This document shows positions 23,972 through 37,200 of a stretch of 64,000 bases of DNA, piece by piece. Position numbers and translations under genes: made by a program. Position 1 is the first letter of the stretch. The number at the start of each line of letters is the position of its first letter. The DNA comes from Mimachlamys varia (lineage: Eukaryota > Mollusca > Bivalvia > Pectinida > Pectinidae): NCBI GenBank assembly GCA_947623455.1, contig OX392534.1, positions 32,982,926 through 33,046,925 of the forward strand. The letters are read 5' to 3'. The notes below the pieces were generated by a model. The model was given only the letters and a program-made list of their open reading frames with translations, made no database searches and had not been told where the DNA came from.

Positions 23972-26010
23972 TTCGACTTGACTTTTGACCGATCAGTTTC
24001 ACGTTTTGAATTTTGACTGATCTTTTTTACGTCTTGACTTTTAACTGATCAGTTTCACGTTTTGACTATTGATTAATCATTTTCACGTCTTGACTTTTAA
24101 CTGATCAGTTTCACGTTTTGACTATTGATTAATCATTTTCACGTCTTGACTTTTAACTGATCAGTTTCACGCTTTGACTATTGATTAATCATTTTCACAT
24201 CTTGACTTTTAACTGATCAGTTTCACGTTTTGACTATTGATTAATCATTTTCACGTCTTGACTTTTAACTGATCAGTTTCACGCTTTGACTATTGATTAA
24301 TCATGTTCACGTCTTGACTTTTAACTGATCAGTTTCACGTTTTGACTATTGATTACTCATTTTCACGTCTTGACTTTTAACTGATCAGTTTCACGCTTTG
24401 ACTATTGATTAATCATTTTCACGTCTTGACTTTTAACTGATCAGTTTCACGTTTTGACTATTGATTAATCATTTTCACGTCTTGACTTTTAACTGATCAG
24501 TTTCTCGCTTTGACTATTGATTAATCATTTTCACGTCTTGACTTTTAACTGATCAGTTTCACGTTTTGACTTTTGACTGATCTTTTTCACGTTTTGACTT
24601 TTGACCGATCAGTTTCACGTTTTGACTTTTGACGGATCAGTTTCACGTTTTGACTTTGGACCGATCAGTTTCACGTTTTGACTTTTGACGGATCAGTTTC
24701 ACGTTTTGACTTTGGACCGATCAGTTTTACATTTTGACTTTAGACTGATCAGTTTCACGTTTTGACTTTTGACTGATCAGTTTCACGGTTAGTCTTTTAA
24801 CTTAACAGTTTCAAGTTTTGACTTTTGACTGATCAGTTTCACGCTTTGACTTTTACCTTGTCAGTTTCACGTATGGACTTTTGACGCATCAGTTTCACGT
24901 CTTGACTTTTTTGGCAAATCAGTTTCACGTCTTGACTTTTGACTGATCAGTTTCACGTTTTGACTTTTAGCTAATCAGTTTCACGTCTGGACTTTTGATC
25001 GATCAGTTTTACATTTTGACTTTTGACAGATCAGTTTCACGTCTTGACATTTTTTGGCTGATCAGTTTCACGTCTGGACTTTTACCTTATCATGTTCACG
25101 TATGGACGTTTGACTGATCAGTTTCACGTTTTGTCTTTGGACCGATCAGTTTCACATTTTGACTTTTGACCGATCAGTTTCACGTTTTGACTTTTGACTG
25201 ATCAGTTTCACGGTTAGTCTTTTGACTTATCAGTTTCAAGTTTTGACTTTTGACGGACCAGTTTCACGCTTTGACTTTTACCTTGTCATTTTCACGTATG
25301 GACTTTTGACGCATCAGTTTCACGTCTTGACTTTTTTGGCAAATCAGTTTCACGTCTTGACTTTTGACTGATCAGTTTCACGTTTTGACTTTTGGCTAAT
25401 CAGTTTCACGTCTTGACTTTTGACTGATCAGTTTCACGTTTTGACTTTTGACAGATCAGTTTCACGTTTTGACTTTTGACTGATCAGTTTCACGTCTTGA
25501 CATTTTTTTGCTGATAAGTTTCACGTCTGGACTTTTACCTTATCATGTTCACGTATGGACGTTTGACTGATCAGTTTCACGTTTTGTCTTTTAACTTAAA
25601 AGACTTATCAAGTTTTGACTTTTGACGGATCAGTTTCACGCTTTGACTTTGAACTGATTAGTTTCAAGTTTTGACTTTTGGCCGATCAATTACACGTTTT
25701 GACTTTTGACCGATCAGTTTCACGTTTTGAATATTGATTAATCATTTTCACGTCTTGACTTTTAACTGATCAGTTTCACGCTTTGACTTTGAACTGATGA
25801 GTTTCAAGTTTTGACTTTTAACTGATCAGTTACACGTTTTGACTTTTGACTGATCATTTTCACATTTTGACTTTTGACTGATCAGTTTCACGTTTTGACT
25901 TTTGACTGATCAGTTTCACGTCTTGACCTTTTACTGACCAGTTTCACGTTGTGACTGACCAGCTTTACGTTTTTACTGAACAGTTGCACGTTTTGACTGA
26001 CCAGTTTCAC
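23972..26010. repeat. 28-bp minisatellite with 56-bp dimers
   Basis: The unit is GATCAGTTTCACGTTTTGAC followed by TTTTGACT, 28 bp, with about 70 copies. From about 24060 to 24560 alternate units differ (ATTGATTAATCATTTTCACG versus TTAACTGATCAGTTTCACG), making a 56-bp dimer repeated about nine times. Larger duplications of 425-453 bp link 24841 with 25266 and 25081 with 25533. Most units carry the TGATCA palindrome. Copies at the right edge decay gradually to about 26048. Confidence 0.95.
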
Positions 26011-26541
26011 ATCACTTATGCCCTTAGCTTTGGTCAATTTCACGCCACTGATTTAGGCGCATTTTTTTTGCATTGCTGTTCAATGTTTGTGTTTCATATA
26101 TCTACAATGTATACCAGATACGTTTCAATTAGCAAATCAGTACTACAAATTCAATATCAAACACAGTCTCATATTTATCTCAATAACAATATTCACTAAA
26201 TACAAACATTTATTGAAGTCAACTTGAATGACTCGATAAAAGTCAAGTTAAATAAACTATCAACATACCAATCTACCGAGGCATGGTATAAAAGTCGAAA
26301 TCGTAAAATTGTAACTCTGCAACAAAAAGTTTTAACAGATGTTTCTGTGTGTTCTAATGTTTAGAAATATTTAATAACACACCGTACGTCCACCTGCCCT
26401 CTCTTAACATCTATATATATAAACAGACCCACTTATATACTGTACAACGACCTCCTCCCACTATCCAGCCCCCCACACGTACACCGGCTTGGGGATCACA
26501 CAGTACATTTCATGTATGGTAAACTTTTAAAACATACTCAC

Positions 26542-26586
26542 AGCTGTCAAGCCTGGCCCAGGGATGACCACAAGTCGTGTGGCCAT
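26542..26586 (-). CDS. Candidate first coding exon of the testin-like gene
   Basis: An ATG in a fair context (AACTATGGCC) opens 15 codons reading MATRLVVIPGPGLTA and ends at a consensus donor, GCT|GTGAGT, in phase 0. The next recognised testin exon (11219-11316) starts in phase 0, so the join is legal and brings the model to 402 codons, near the family length. A CpG-rich stretch with promoter-type motifs lies directly upstream. The peptide itself is not diagnostic and the implied intron is 15.2 kb, so it could instead belong to another transcript or be chance. Confidence 0.4.
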
Positions 26587-26639
26587 AGTTTCGACTAACT
26601 TGGTCCAATTAAAAAATCCAATTCACTTTATTTTCCCCA

Positions 26640-26900
26640 CTTCCGTTACCGGCTCCGAACATTCAAGTCCATTTCACGGCAGAGTCGATCAACAACTGCC
26701 CCGTTATCAGTATCATCGCTCAAGTATCGGATGCTTCGAGCACATTTGGCATTTGCATCTTACACACAGCATCATCGACGCATGCGCAGAGGCATGTTCC
26801 ATCGAAACCCACGCGAATACATTAATTGTTTACTTACACCGGCGGGGGAGAGTATCAAAGAAAACCAGATGGCGGTTACATTATCATACTTTGAAAAGAT
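26640..26900 (-). promoter_or_regulatory. CpG-rich, promoter-like region
   Basis: This stretch is clearly richer in CpG than the AT-rich surroundings. It contains GCATGCGCA at 26780-26788, a core NRF1-type site (seen as TGCGCATGC on the minus strand), and ATGGCGG at 26869-26875, a YY1-type core. Both motifs are common in housekeeping CpG promoters of animals. It sits just upstream of the candidate first exon at 26542-26586. No TATA box is evident. The role is inferred from composition and motifs only. Confidence 0.4.
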
Positions 26901-29900
26901 ATGATATCAAAGTTTAAACGTTTTAGGGGTTGAGAACACGAGAAAGTACTCGGCTGCCGTACACGGTACAAGCGTATTATAAAAAAAAAGTCAACTTGGT
27001 ATTCAATTCTTCAAAATATTTTTTTTCTTCGGTCTCGTTCGTTCCAATCCGAATCACGGTTTGGCGGTATTACATAAAGATCTAATGAAAGGCATCTTAT
27101 TAATGTTTGCATGCGTTTACGTTGTATAGACTGCTTATCCGTAGAATATGGCGAATTCCGCTTCAATAACTAATCTATAAACTTCTTTCCAGCCCGTGAT
27201 GGAGTTTCCGGCTTTATTTTACCGCTCGCTTTCCTTTGTTTGAGAATATAGTGCACATGGGACATTTAAGAGGGGCGGTCAGTCTAAATATCTCCGGTTT
27301 TATTTGAGCCTCAATACTGTTAAATTCACCAATCAGGGTGTTTAGACGGTGAGGATATTTTATGTCAGAAAAAACTACAGCGATGAAATTCTTCAGTGAT
27401 TTGCTTAAAGTGATGTACAGATGAACTACAATACAATGATGAAAGGGAAAAGCTTGTAATATCGATAGCTTCATTAGTAATACACAGATTCTGTGTCACT
27501 CCATCCATGTGGGCAGTATTTGTTTTTCGATTGGTGAAACTGAAGGAGTAGAGTCGGTATGTTATAAACCATGGGTAAGCAAGGTATAACGACCTTTTTA
27601 CAGATTCCCTCTCCCAAAACGATGATTTAAACAAAAACAATATATAGAGAAATTGAATGCATATCAATCATATTTATTTCGGATAGTGGGATGAGGTCAT
27701 TGTATCGCCACTATGTGTGTCTTCTTCAAATCCGTATCCAGATATAGTTATTTTATTTTTTCATATTTGTTCTTTATTTATCTTTATTTAAATTTTTCGT
27801 TTCAACAGAAGTTTAATCCAGCACCGATCAACAAAACGTTCTATATACCAAGATTTTAGCGAATATTTGTTACCAAAAATCAAGAAGGGATCTTCATTTT
27901 TATCTTTTTAGTTTATATATTATTTTATTAAATACATTTTATTAGTGAGCACACGTTTTGGTTCTCATAAAATACGAAAAGAATTGAACTGGAGAACAAT
28001 TATAATTGATCCTAAAATGAAAAGTCAGAAATGTAACTGATATACAGACAAACAGGACCGAAATAAAAATAATACAAGACAGAGAGAACAGTAGGTTTGC
28101 TGTCTGATACGTCATTGATCGCTTGTAGACAGGGAATGTGGATTTAGTTGTTTTTGTACCACGCACTTCTCGGGGTGTGATTTAGAACTTTTGTTTATTC
28201 AGATGGAGAATATTAGGTCATAAGTTCAGAAACAACACGATAGGGGCGTAGCTGGAGGTGTTTCAATGAGCAAGCCCGGCGAGCATTTATTATCAGTTAC
28301 TTCAAATGGTGCCATTTGGTCGTATCATTATACAAATCATTGATTTAAAAAATAAAATACGATGATATGTTTTACTTCCATGGTGTCTTAAAAACAAAAT
28401 TAATATACATACGTTTCCTAAGTCATTTACTCGTTAGTAAGTATAATAGCAGAGACATAAAGGTCATCTGAGTTACATACACGTCTCTGTCAGTAAGTAT
28501 TATGCAATGTGATTTTGTCGCTTTCAACTCAGGTACATCTGTAGTTAGAAATCTCGCTTATTTTCTTCAGCATAATTTCGCATAATTTAACAGGCTTTAA
28601 TACACATACTTTGGGAAAATTATGTGCAAGCACGGGCTTATGTGCTTATATGGCAGCTACACCCCTGCAAGAGAACAGAAGCCCAATCCCATTGTATATA
28701 TATTTTATACAAATAAAATAAGTTTAAATCAAAACGAGAACAGAAAAGGAATAGTGAAGGGGCATAACTCTTACAAAATGCCGATTCTTTTTTTTCCTCA
28801 GAATCTTTTTCAGTATCTTGTTTATGTTCGCGGTTGCTGCTGATGTGCGGTATTTGAAGCAGGCATTGAGGTGCACATCAATGAAATGTAAAAAATGTTT
28901 TCTTTTCAGAAACATTGTTGACAATAAATAACAATAAATATAAGTATTTGCTGATTATTGAGCCTATATTATAAGTTACATAACTCTTGAGTAAAATTAG
29001 GTAAGACATTTGACATTTGGTTACGCAAACCATTCGTAAACCACAGGGACCTGAGAACTTGTTACATCTTTATTTGGACCTAAACTAAAGATGTTTAGAT
29101 TAATTTTACATGTTAAGGGGTTGTTTATATCGACTTTTCGTAAAAAGTTGACTTATGTCAACAATCATGGAGATATTTCCTTATTTATAAAATGTACTGG
29201 TTTGTATAAATTGATTGGCGATAATTTAAACCATTTCCTTAATTTTACGATAGTTTCCTTTCTTTGCTTCAAGAAATCAAGGCCAGGAAGAAATTTCGCT
29301 GCAGTAAGTTTGTGGTCCGGCTTGTTAAAAAGGGGAGGAACTAGCCGCCTATATTTGAATTCATTTCGAGAATGTTTAACTCGAACAATGCAACCTGAAT
29401 GTTTTTGATTTTAGATTGGTTAAGAAAACATAATTTGAAAACCAAACATTTTTTTTATACCCAAAACAACCATTTGATAAGTAAATATCATTAGTCTTAC
29501 GAGTATATTTGCTCGCTTTCTATTTTTAAACCTCTCGTTCAAGGCCCAATATACGTAACTTTCGGCAAAACTTGAAGCCAAAACCAAGCCTAATAACTTT
29601 TCACATCTATAGATTTAGTTACGATTAAGTGATATCAGCAATATTCATGATGAATTCTTACGAGGTTACCGGTACAGCAGCAGTTGAAACTCAGTATTTG
29701 TAAACACACATCCATTTTGAACTGTCTTCTAACTTCGGAATGTTGTTGAAGTGGGCCCCACGTGAATTATTTTCAATTCTTTTGGATTTTTCTGTCAAGA
29801 GTTTCTTGTTAGTTACCGCTAAGCTTTACTTCGTTTTAGGCTTATTTTTGCATGGTTATCAACTGGATTTGTTTTCCAGAATTTTTCAGAATCACGAAAA

Positions 29901-30480
29901 AGTTGTTGAAGTTACGTACATCTCTTGCACCTTGTCTTCATAAGAAGGCAACAACATTATATATACATAAACGTTCGAGTTACCTCCCTTCGACTGTACG
30001 TGAATATGTATACATTGCTTCAAACAACCTATGTCGGTTATAATTGCATACACGAAAAATCTGCCCTGAAAAGTCTATTGTTTTTTTTTGCTAAAATATT
30101 TTGATAGGAAAGTCTGCATTTAGAAGATTTTAGCTAAACAGCGCTATGTTGAAGCACGGACTTAGATAATAAATATAATTCCGTAATTGAAGAATACAAA
30201 AAATAACGCATGCTCGAAATAAGTTCTACTTTTTTTTACTGCACGAGGTTATCACTTTAATAAGGTGTAACGAACGTGACGGAATATAGAACACACGTAG
30301 ACACACAAATCAAACAAGATCCGTGACGTCACGGGGCAGCTAGCGTAACATCGAATTGGTAACCAAAGGCTGTACTTATATTGAAGTAATTATCAATCAT
30401 TATTAATTATTGAATATTTAGTACATACAAATAACCTGGTCTGATAAATAAACAACATTTTATGAGAGAAAGAAGAAACG
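26901..30480. other. Region without supported genes
   Basis: Upstream of the promoter-like region the DNA is AT-rich and unique in appearance. Short open frames occur on both strands, but none shows a known domain, codon bias or convincing splice context. I see no clear repeat. Confidence 0.6.
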
Positions 30481-30483
30481 GAA

Positions 30484-30574
30484 CTAGTGAGACGAGACGG
30501 GCGCGAACCTGTGACCTTTAGGTTATGAAGCCAGGACGTTACCACCAGGCCAAAAGGTCCGGACCTGTTGAACT
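30484..30574 (-). mobile_element. tRNA-like SINE head or tRNA relic
   Basis: On the minus strand TTGGCCTGGTGGTAACGTCC resembles an A box and CACAGGTTCGCGCCCG a B box. GGCTTCATAACC between them resembles a CAT anticodon loop. The T stem does not pair well and the acceptor stem is not convincing, so a working tRNA gene is unlikely. It abuts the palindromic element at 30575. Confidence 0.4.
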
Positions 30575-30770
30575 GGCCTCGGTTTCATCAACGTTCCTTA
30601 ACTTAAGGAAACTCCTTAACTTAAAAATCTCCATAGGAAAGCATTACAGAATTTAAGGAAAGTTCCTAAACTAAGGATTTTCCCCTTAAATTCTGTAGTG
30701 CTTTCCTAAGGAGATGTTTAAGTTAAGGATTTTCAATAAGTTAAGGAACGTTGATGAAACCAGGGCCTGG
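30575..30770. mobile_element. Palindromic foldback element, intact copy
   Basis: The left end GGTTTCATCAACGTTCCTTA and the right end (minus strand) carry the same 20 bases. Both arms then continue with ACTTAA-like text, CTCCATAGGAAAGC and ATTC/AATT near the centre. The whole 196 bp is close to one inverted repeat. The centre contains TTAA at 30686-30689, the site occupied by a transposon in the copy at 21.3-23.2 kb. It has no coding capacity. Confidence 0.85.
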
Positions 30771-31285
30771 TTCGCAACTCCCTGATATTGTTATTCAAGG
30801 CCGTGTCTCTCTACGTGACAAAGGAGAAACATTTCTGTCACACTTCATTGATTAATTCCCATTTTTGCTAGGGAAACGATAAACATGTCTTTTACCGGGG
30901 TAGGGTAACACAGCTCACAGGCGCTCTTATTCTGAAACGTCACGATCACGCCATCACTCTATGCAGTGTAACCAGAGTAACGTCACCAATTACGTCATAC
31001 ATTGCATCTCCATTGATGATGGCGCGATGTTTACAACTTTACTTTAAAACTTATTTTACATAAGGAAAGTGTGTGAGAAAAATGATCAATCACCCCTGTA
31101 TAATTTAGACAGAGAAATATCAACCCTCGGGATAAGATTAATGATTTTTCGCACTCAGCAAAACCTCTTTATAAAATTAATATATTTTACCCTCAGGTTG
31201 AGATTTCTCAGTCTGCATTACACTAACGTGATAGATTCTATTAACCATGGTTACTAGGACATGCACACGAAACTAGGTAAATGTA
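30771..31285. other. Flank between foldback element and large array
   Basis: AT-rich unique-looking sequence; no gene or repeat recognised. The array begins abruptly after AACTAGGTAAATGTAATGAG. Confidence 0.6.
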
Positions 31286-34200
31286 ATGAGAGACACAGCA
31301 ACGACATAGGGAAACTGGTAACTCAGGGGAAAGACACAACAACGACATAGGGAAACTGGTAACCAGGGGAGAGACACCACAACGACACAGGGAAACTGGT
31401 AAACAGGGGAGAGACACAACAACGACAAAGGGAAACTGGTAAACAGGGGAGAGACACAACAAAGACACAGGGAAACTGGTAAACAGGGGAGACACAACAA
31501 CGACATAGGGAAACTGGTAAACAGGGGAGAGACACCACAACGACATAGGGAAACTGGTAAACAGGGGAGAGACACAACAACGACAAAGGGAAACTGGTAA
31601 ACAGGGGAGAGACACAACAACGACATAGGGAAACTGATAACCAGGGGAGAGACACAACAACGACAAAGGGAAACTGGTAAACAGGGGAGACACAACAACG
31701 GCATATGGAAACTGGTAACCAGGGGAGAGACACAACAACGACAAAGGGAAACTGGTAACTCAGGGGAGAGACACAACAACGACATAGGGAAACTGGTAAA
31801 CAGGGGAGAGACACAACAACGACACAGGGAAACAGGTTACTCAGGGGAGAGACACAACAACGACAAAGGGAAACTAGGAAACAGGGGAGAGACACAACAA
31901 CGACAAAGGAAAACTGGTAACTCAGGGGAGATACACAACAACGACACAGGAAAGTGGTAACTCAGGGGAGAGACACCACAACGACAAAGGGAAACTGGTA
32001 AACAGGGGAGAGACACAACAACGACACAGGGAAACTGGTAAACAGGGGAGAGACACAACAACGACAAAGGGAAACTGGTAAACAGGGGAGAGACACAACA
32101 ACGACAAAGGGAAACTGGTAACCAGGGGAGAGACACAAAAACGACATAGGGAAACTGGTAAACAGGGGAGAGACACAACAACGACATAGGGAAACTGGTA
32201 ACCAGGGGAGAGACACAACAACGACATAGGGAAACTGGTAAACAGGGGAGAGACACAACAACATCATAGGGAAACTGGTAACTCAGGGGAGAGACACAAC
32301 AACATCATAGGGAAACTGGTAACTCAGGGGAGAGACACAACAGCATCATAGGGAAACTGGTAACTCAGGGGAGAGACACAACAACGACATAGGGAAACTG
32401 GTAAACAGGGGAGAGACACAACAACGACACAGGTAAACTGGAAAACAGGGGGGAGACACAACAACGACATAGGGAAACTGGTAACCAGGGGAGACACACA
32501 ACAACGACAAAGGAAAACTGGTAACCAGGGGAGAGACACCACAACGACATAGGGAAACTGGTAAACAGGGGAGAGACACAACAACGACATAGGGAAACTG
32601 GTAACCCAGTGGAGAGACACAATAACGACAAAGGGAAACTGGTAAACAGGGGAGAGACACCACAACGGCATAAGGAAACTGGTAAACAGGGGAGAGACAC
32701 AACAACGACAAAGGGAAACTGGTAAACAGGGGAGAGACACAACAACGACATAGGGAAACTGGTAACTCAGGGGAGAGACACAGCAACATCATAGGGAAAC
32801 TGGTAACCAGGGGAGAGACACAACAACATCATAGGGAAACTGGTAACTAAGGGGAGAGACACAACAACATCATAGGGAAACTGGTAACCAGGGGATATAC
32901 ACAACAACGACATAGGGAAACTGGTAAACAGGGGAGACACACAACAACGACAAAGGGAAACTGGTAAACAGGGAAGAGACACAACAACGACAAAGGGAAA
33001 CTGGCAAACAGGGGAGAGACACAAAAACGACATAAGGAAACTGGTAAACAGGGGAGAGACACAACAACGACATAGGGAAACTGGTAAACAGTGGAGAGAC
33101 ACAACAACGATAAAGGGAAACTGGTAACTCAGGGGAGAGACACAACAACGACATAGGGAAACTGGTAAACAGGGGAGAGACACAACAACGACAAAGGGAA
33201 ACTGGTAAACAGGGGAGAGACAAAACAACGACAAAGGGAAACTGGTAACTCAGGGGAGAGACACAACAACGACATAGGGAAACTGGTAAACAGGGGAGAG
33301 ACTCAACAACGACAAAGGGAAACTGGTAAACAGGGGAGAGACACAACAACGACACAGAGAAACTGGTAACTCAGGGGAGAGACACAAAAACGACAAAGGG
33401 AAACTGATAAACAGCGGAGAGACACAACAACGACAAAGGGAAACAGGTAAACAGGGGAGAGACACAACAACGACAAAGGGAAACTGGTAACCAGGGGAGA
33501 GACACAACAACGACAAAGGGAAACTGGTAAACAGGGGAGAGACACAACAATGACATAGGAAAACTGGTAACCAGGGGAGAGACACCACAACGACATAGGG
33601 AAACTGGTTACCAGGGGAGAGACACAACAACGACATAGGGAAACTGGTAACCAGGGGAGAGACACAACAACGACATAGGGAAACTGGTAACCAGGGGAGA
33701 GACACAACAACGACAAAGGGAAACTGGTAAACAAGAGAGAGACACAATAACATCATAGGGAAACTGGTAACTCAGGGGAGAGACATAACATCGACACAGG
33801 GAAAGTGGTACCTCAGGGGAAAGACACAACAACGACAAAGGGAAACTGGTAAACAAGGGAGAGACACAACAACGGCATAGGGGAACTGGTAACCCAAGGG
33901 AGGGACACAACAACGACAAAGGGAAACTGGTAACTCAGGGGAGAGACACAACAACGACAAAAGGAAACTGGTAACCAGGGGAGAGACACAACAACGACAT
34001 AGGGGAACAGGTAACCTAAGGGAGGGACACAACAACGACAAAGGGAAACTGGTAACTCAAGGGAGAGACATAAAAACGACATAGGGGAACTGGTTACCTA
34101 GGGAGAGACACAACAACGACACAGGGAAACTGGTAACCCAGGGGAGAGACACAAAAACGACATAGGGAAACTGGTAACTCAGGGGAGAGACACAACAACG

Positions 34201-37200
34201 ACATAGGAAACTGGTAAACAGGGGAGAGACACAACAACATTATAGGGAAACTGGTAACCAGGGGAGATACACAACAACGACATAGGGAAACTGGTAAACA
34301 GGGGAGAGACACAAAAACGACAAAGGGAAACTGGTAAACAGGGGGGAGACACAAAAACATCATAGGGAAACTGGTAACTCAGGGGAGAGACACAACAACA
34401 TCATAGGGAAACTGGTAACTCAGGGGAGAGACACAACAACATCATAGGAAAACTGGTAACCAGGGGAGAGACATAACAACGATATAGGAAAACTGGTAAA
34501 CAGGGGAGAGACACAACAACATCATAGGGAAACTGGTAACTCAGGGGAGAGACACAACAACATCATAGGGAAACTGGTAACTCAGGGGAGAGACACAACA
34601 ACATCATAGGAAAACTGGTAACTCAGGGGAGAGACACAACAACGACATAGGGAAACTGGTAAACAGGGGAGAGACACAACAATGACATTGGACAACTGGT
34701 AACCAGGTGAGAGACACCACAACGACATAGGGAAACTGGTTACCAGGGGAGAGACACAACAACCACATAGGGAAACTGGTAACCAGGGGAGAGACACAAC
34801 AACGACATAGGGAAACTGGTGACCAGGGGAGAGACACAACAACGACAAAGGGAAACTGGTAAACAGGAGAGAGACACAACAACATCATAGGGAAACTGGT
34901 AACTCAGGGGAGAGACATAACATCGACACAGGGAAAGTGGTACCTCAGGGGAGAGACACAACAACGACAAAGGGAAACTGGTAACCAGGGGAGAGACACA
35001 ACAACGGCATAGGGGAACTGGTAACCCAAGGGAGGGACACAACAACGACAAAGGGAAACTGGTAACTCAGGGGAGAGACACAACAACGACATAGGAGAAC
35101 AGGTAACTCAGGGAGAAGACACAACAACGACATAGGGAAACTGGTAACCAGGGGAGAGACACCACAACGACAAAGAGAAACTGGTAAACAGGGGAGAGAC
35201 ACAACAACGACATAGGGGAACAGGTAACCTAAGGGAGGGACACAACAACGACAAAGGGAAACTGGTAACTCAGGGGAGAGACATAAAAACGACATAGGGA
35301 AACTGGTTACATAGGGAGAGACACAACAACGACACAGGGAAACTGGTAACCCAGGGGAGAGACACAAAAACGACATAGGGAAACTGGTAACTCAGGGGAG
35401 AGACACAACAACAACATAGGGAAACTGGTAACTCAGGGGAGAGACACAACAACGACATAGGAAAACTGGTAAACAGGGGAGAGACACAAAAACGACAAAG
35501 GGAAACTGGTAAACAGGGGAGAGACACAACAACATCATAGGGAAACTGGTAACTCAGGGGAGAGACATAACAACGATATAGGGAAACTGGTAAACAGGGG
35601 AGAGACACAACAACATCATAGGGAAACTGGTAACTCAGGGGAGAGACAAAACAAGATCATAGGGAAACTGGTAACTCAGGGGAGAGACACAACAACATCA
35701 TAGGAAAACTGGTAACCAGGGAAGAGACACAACAACGACATAGGGAAACTGGTTTCCAGGGGAGAGACACAACAACGACACAGGGAAACTGGTAAACAGG
35801 GGAGAGACACAACAACGACATAGGGAAACTGGTTTCCAGGGGACAGACACAACAACGACACAGGGAAACTGGTAAACAGGGGTGAGACACAACAACATCA
35901 TAGGGAAACTGGTAACTCAGGGGAGAGACATAACAACGACACAGGGAAATTGGTAAACAGGGGAGAGACACAACAACGACATAGGGAAACTGGTAACTCA
36001 GGGGAGAGACACAACAACGACATATGGAAACTGGTAACCAGGGGAGAGACACCACAACGACATAGGGAAACTGGTTACCAGGGGAGAGACACAACAACGA
36101 CATAGGGAAACTGGTAACCAGGGGAGAGACACAACAACGACATAGGGAAACTGGTAACCAGGGGAGAGACACAACAACGACAAAGGGAAACTGGTAAACA
36201 AGAGAGAGACACAATAACATCATAGGGAAACTGGTAACTCAGGGGAGAGACATAACATCGACACAGGGAAAGTGGTACCTCAGGGGAAAGACACAACAAC
36301 GACAAAGGGAAACTGGTAAACAAGGGAGAGACACAACAACGGCATAGGGGAACTGGTAACCCAAGGGAGGGACACAACAACGACAAAGGGAAACTGGTAA
36401 CTCAGGGGAGAGACACAACAACGACAAAGGGAAACTGGTAACCAGGGGAGAGACACAACAACGACATAGGGGAACAGGTAACCTAAGGGAGGGACACAAC
36501 AACGACAAAGGGAAACTGGTAACTCAAGGGAGAGACATAAAAACGACATAGGGGAACTGGTTACCTAGGGAGAGACACAACAACGACACAGGGAAACTGG
36601 TAACCCAGGGGAGAGACACAAAAACGACATAGGGAAACTGGTAACTCAGGGGAGAGACACAACAACAACATAGGAAAACTGTTAACCAGGGGAGAGACAC
36701 AACAACAACATAGGAAAACTGGTAAACAGGGGAGAGACACAACAACATCATAGGGAAACTGGTAACTCAGGGGAGAGACACAACAACGACATAGGAAACT
36801 GGTAAACAGGGGAGAGACACAACAACATCATAGAGAAACTGGTAACCAGGGGAGATACACAACAACGACATAGGGAAACTGGTAAACAGGGGAGAGACAC
36901 AAAAACGACAAAGGGAAACTGGTAAACAGGGGGGAGACACAAAAACATCATAGGGAAACTGGTAACTCAGGGGAGAGACACAACAACATCATAGGGAAAC
37001 TGGTAACTCAGGGGAGAGACACAACAACATCATAGGAAAACTGGTAACCAGGGGAGAGACATAACAACGATATAGGAAAACTGGTAAACAGGGGAGAGAC
37101 ACAACAACATCATAGGGAAACTGGTAACTCAGGGGAGAGACACAACAACATCATAGGGAAACTGGTAACTCAGGGGAGAGACACAACAACATCATAGGAA

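Larger units (their letters stand above)
11317..26541 (-). other. Putative 15-kb first intron of the testin-like gene
   Basis: If the exon at 26542-26586 is correct, this whole stretch is intron. It holds SINE copies (12130-12325, 17033-17228), a dispersed repeat (12345-12420), a TCTCGCGAGA site (14263-14272), hairpins near 19.5 and 19.8 kb, foldback relics (21055-21235), the nested TTAA element (21296-23236) and a 2-kb minisatellite (23972-26010). I see no other supported exon. A CpG-richer patch at about 12820-13340 might be a second promoter, without firm evidence. Confidence 0.5.

Noticed and set aside
30484..30574. Functional tRNA gene with CAT anticodon on the minus strand
   Set aside because: A and B box words are present but the T stem and acceptor stem do not pair well, and it adjoins a mobile element. 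Kept only as a tRNA-like relic.
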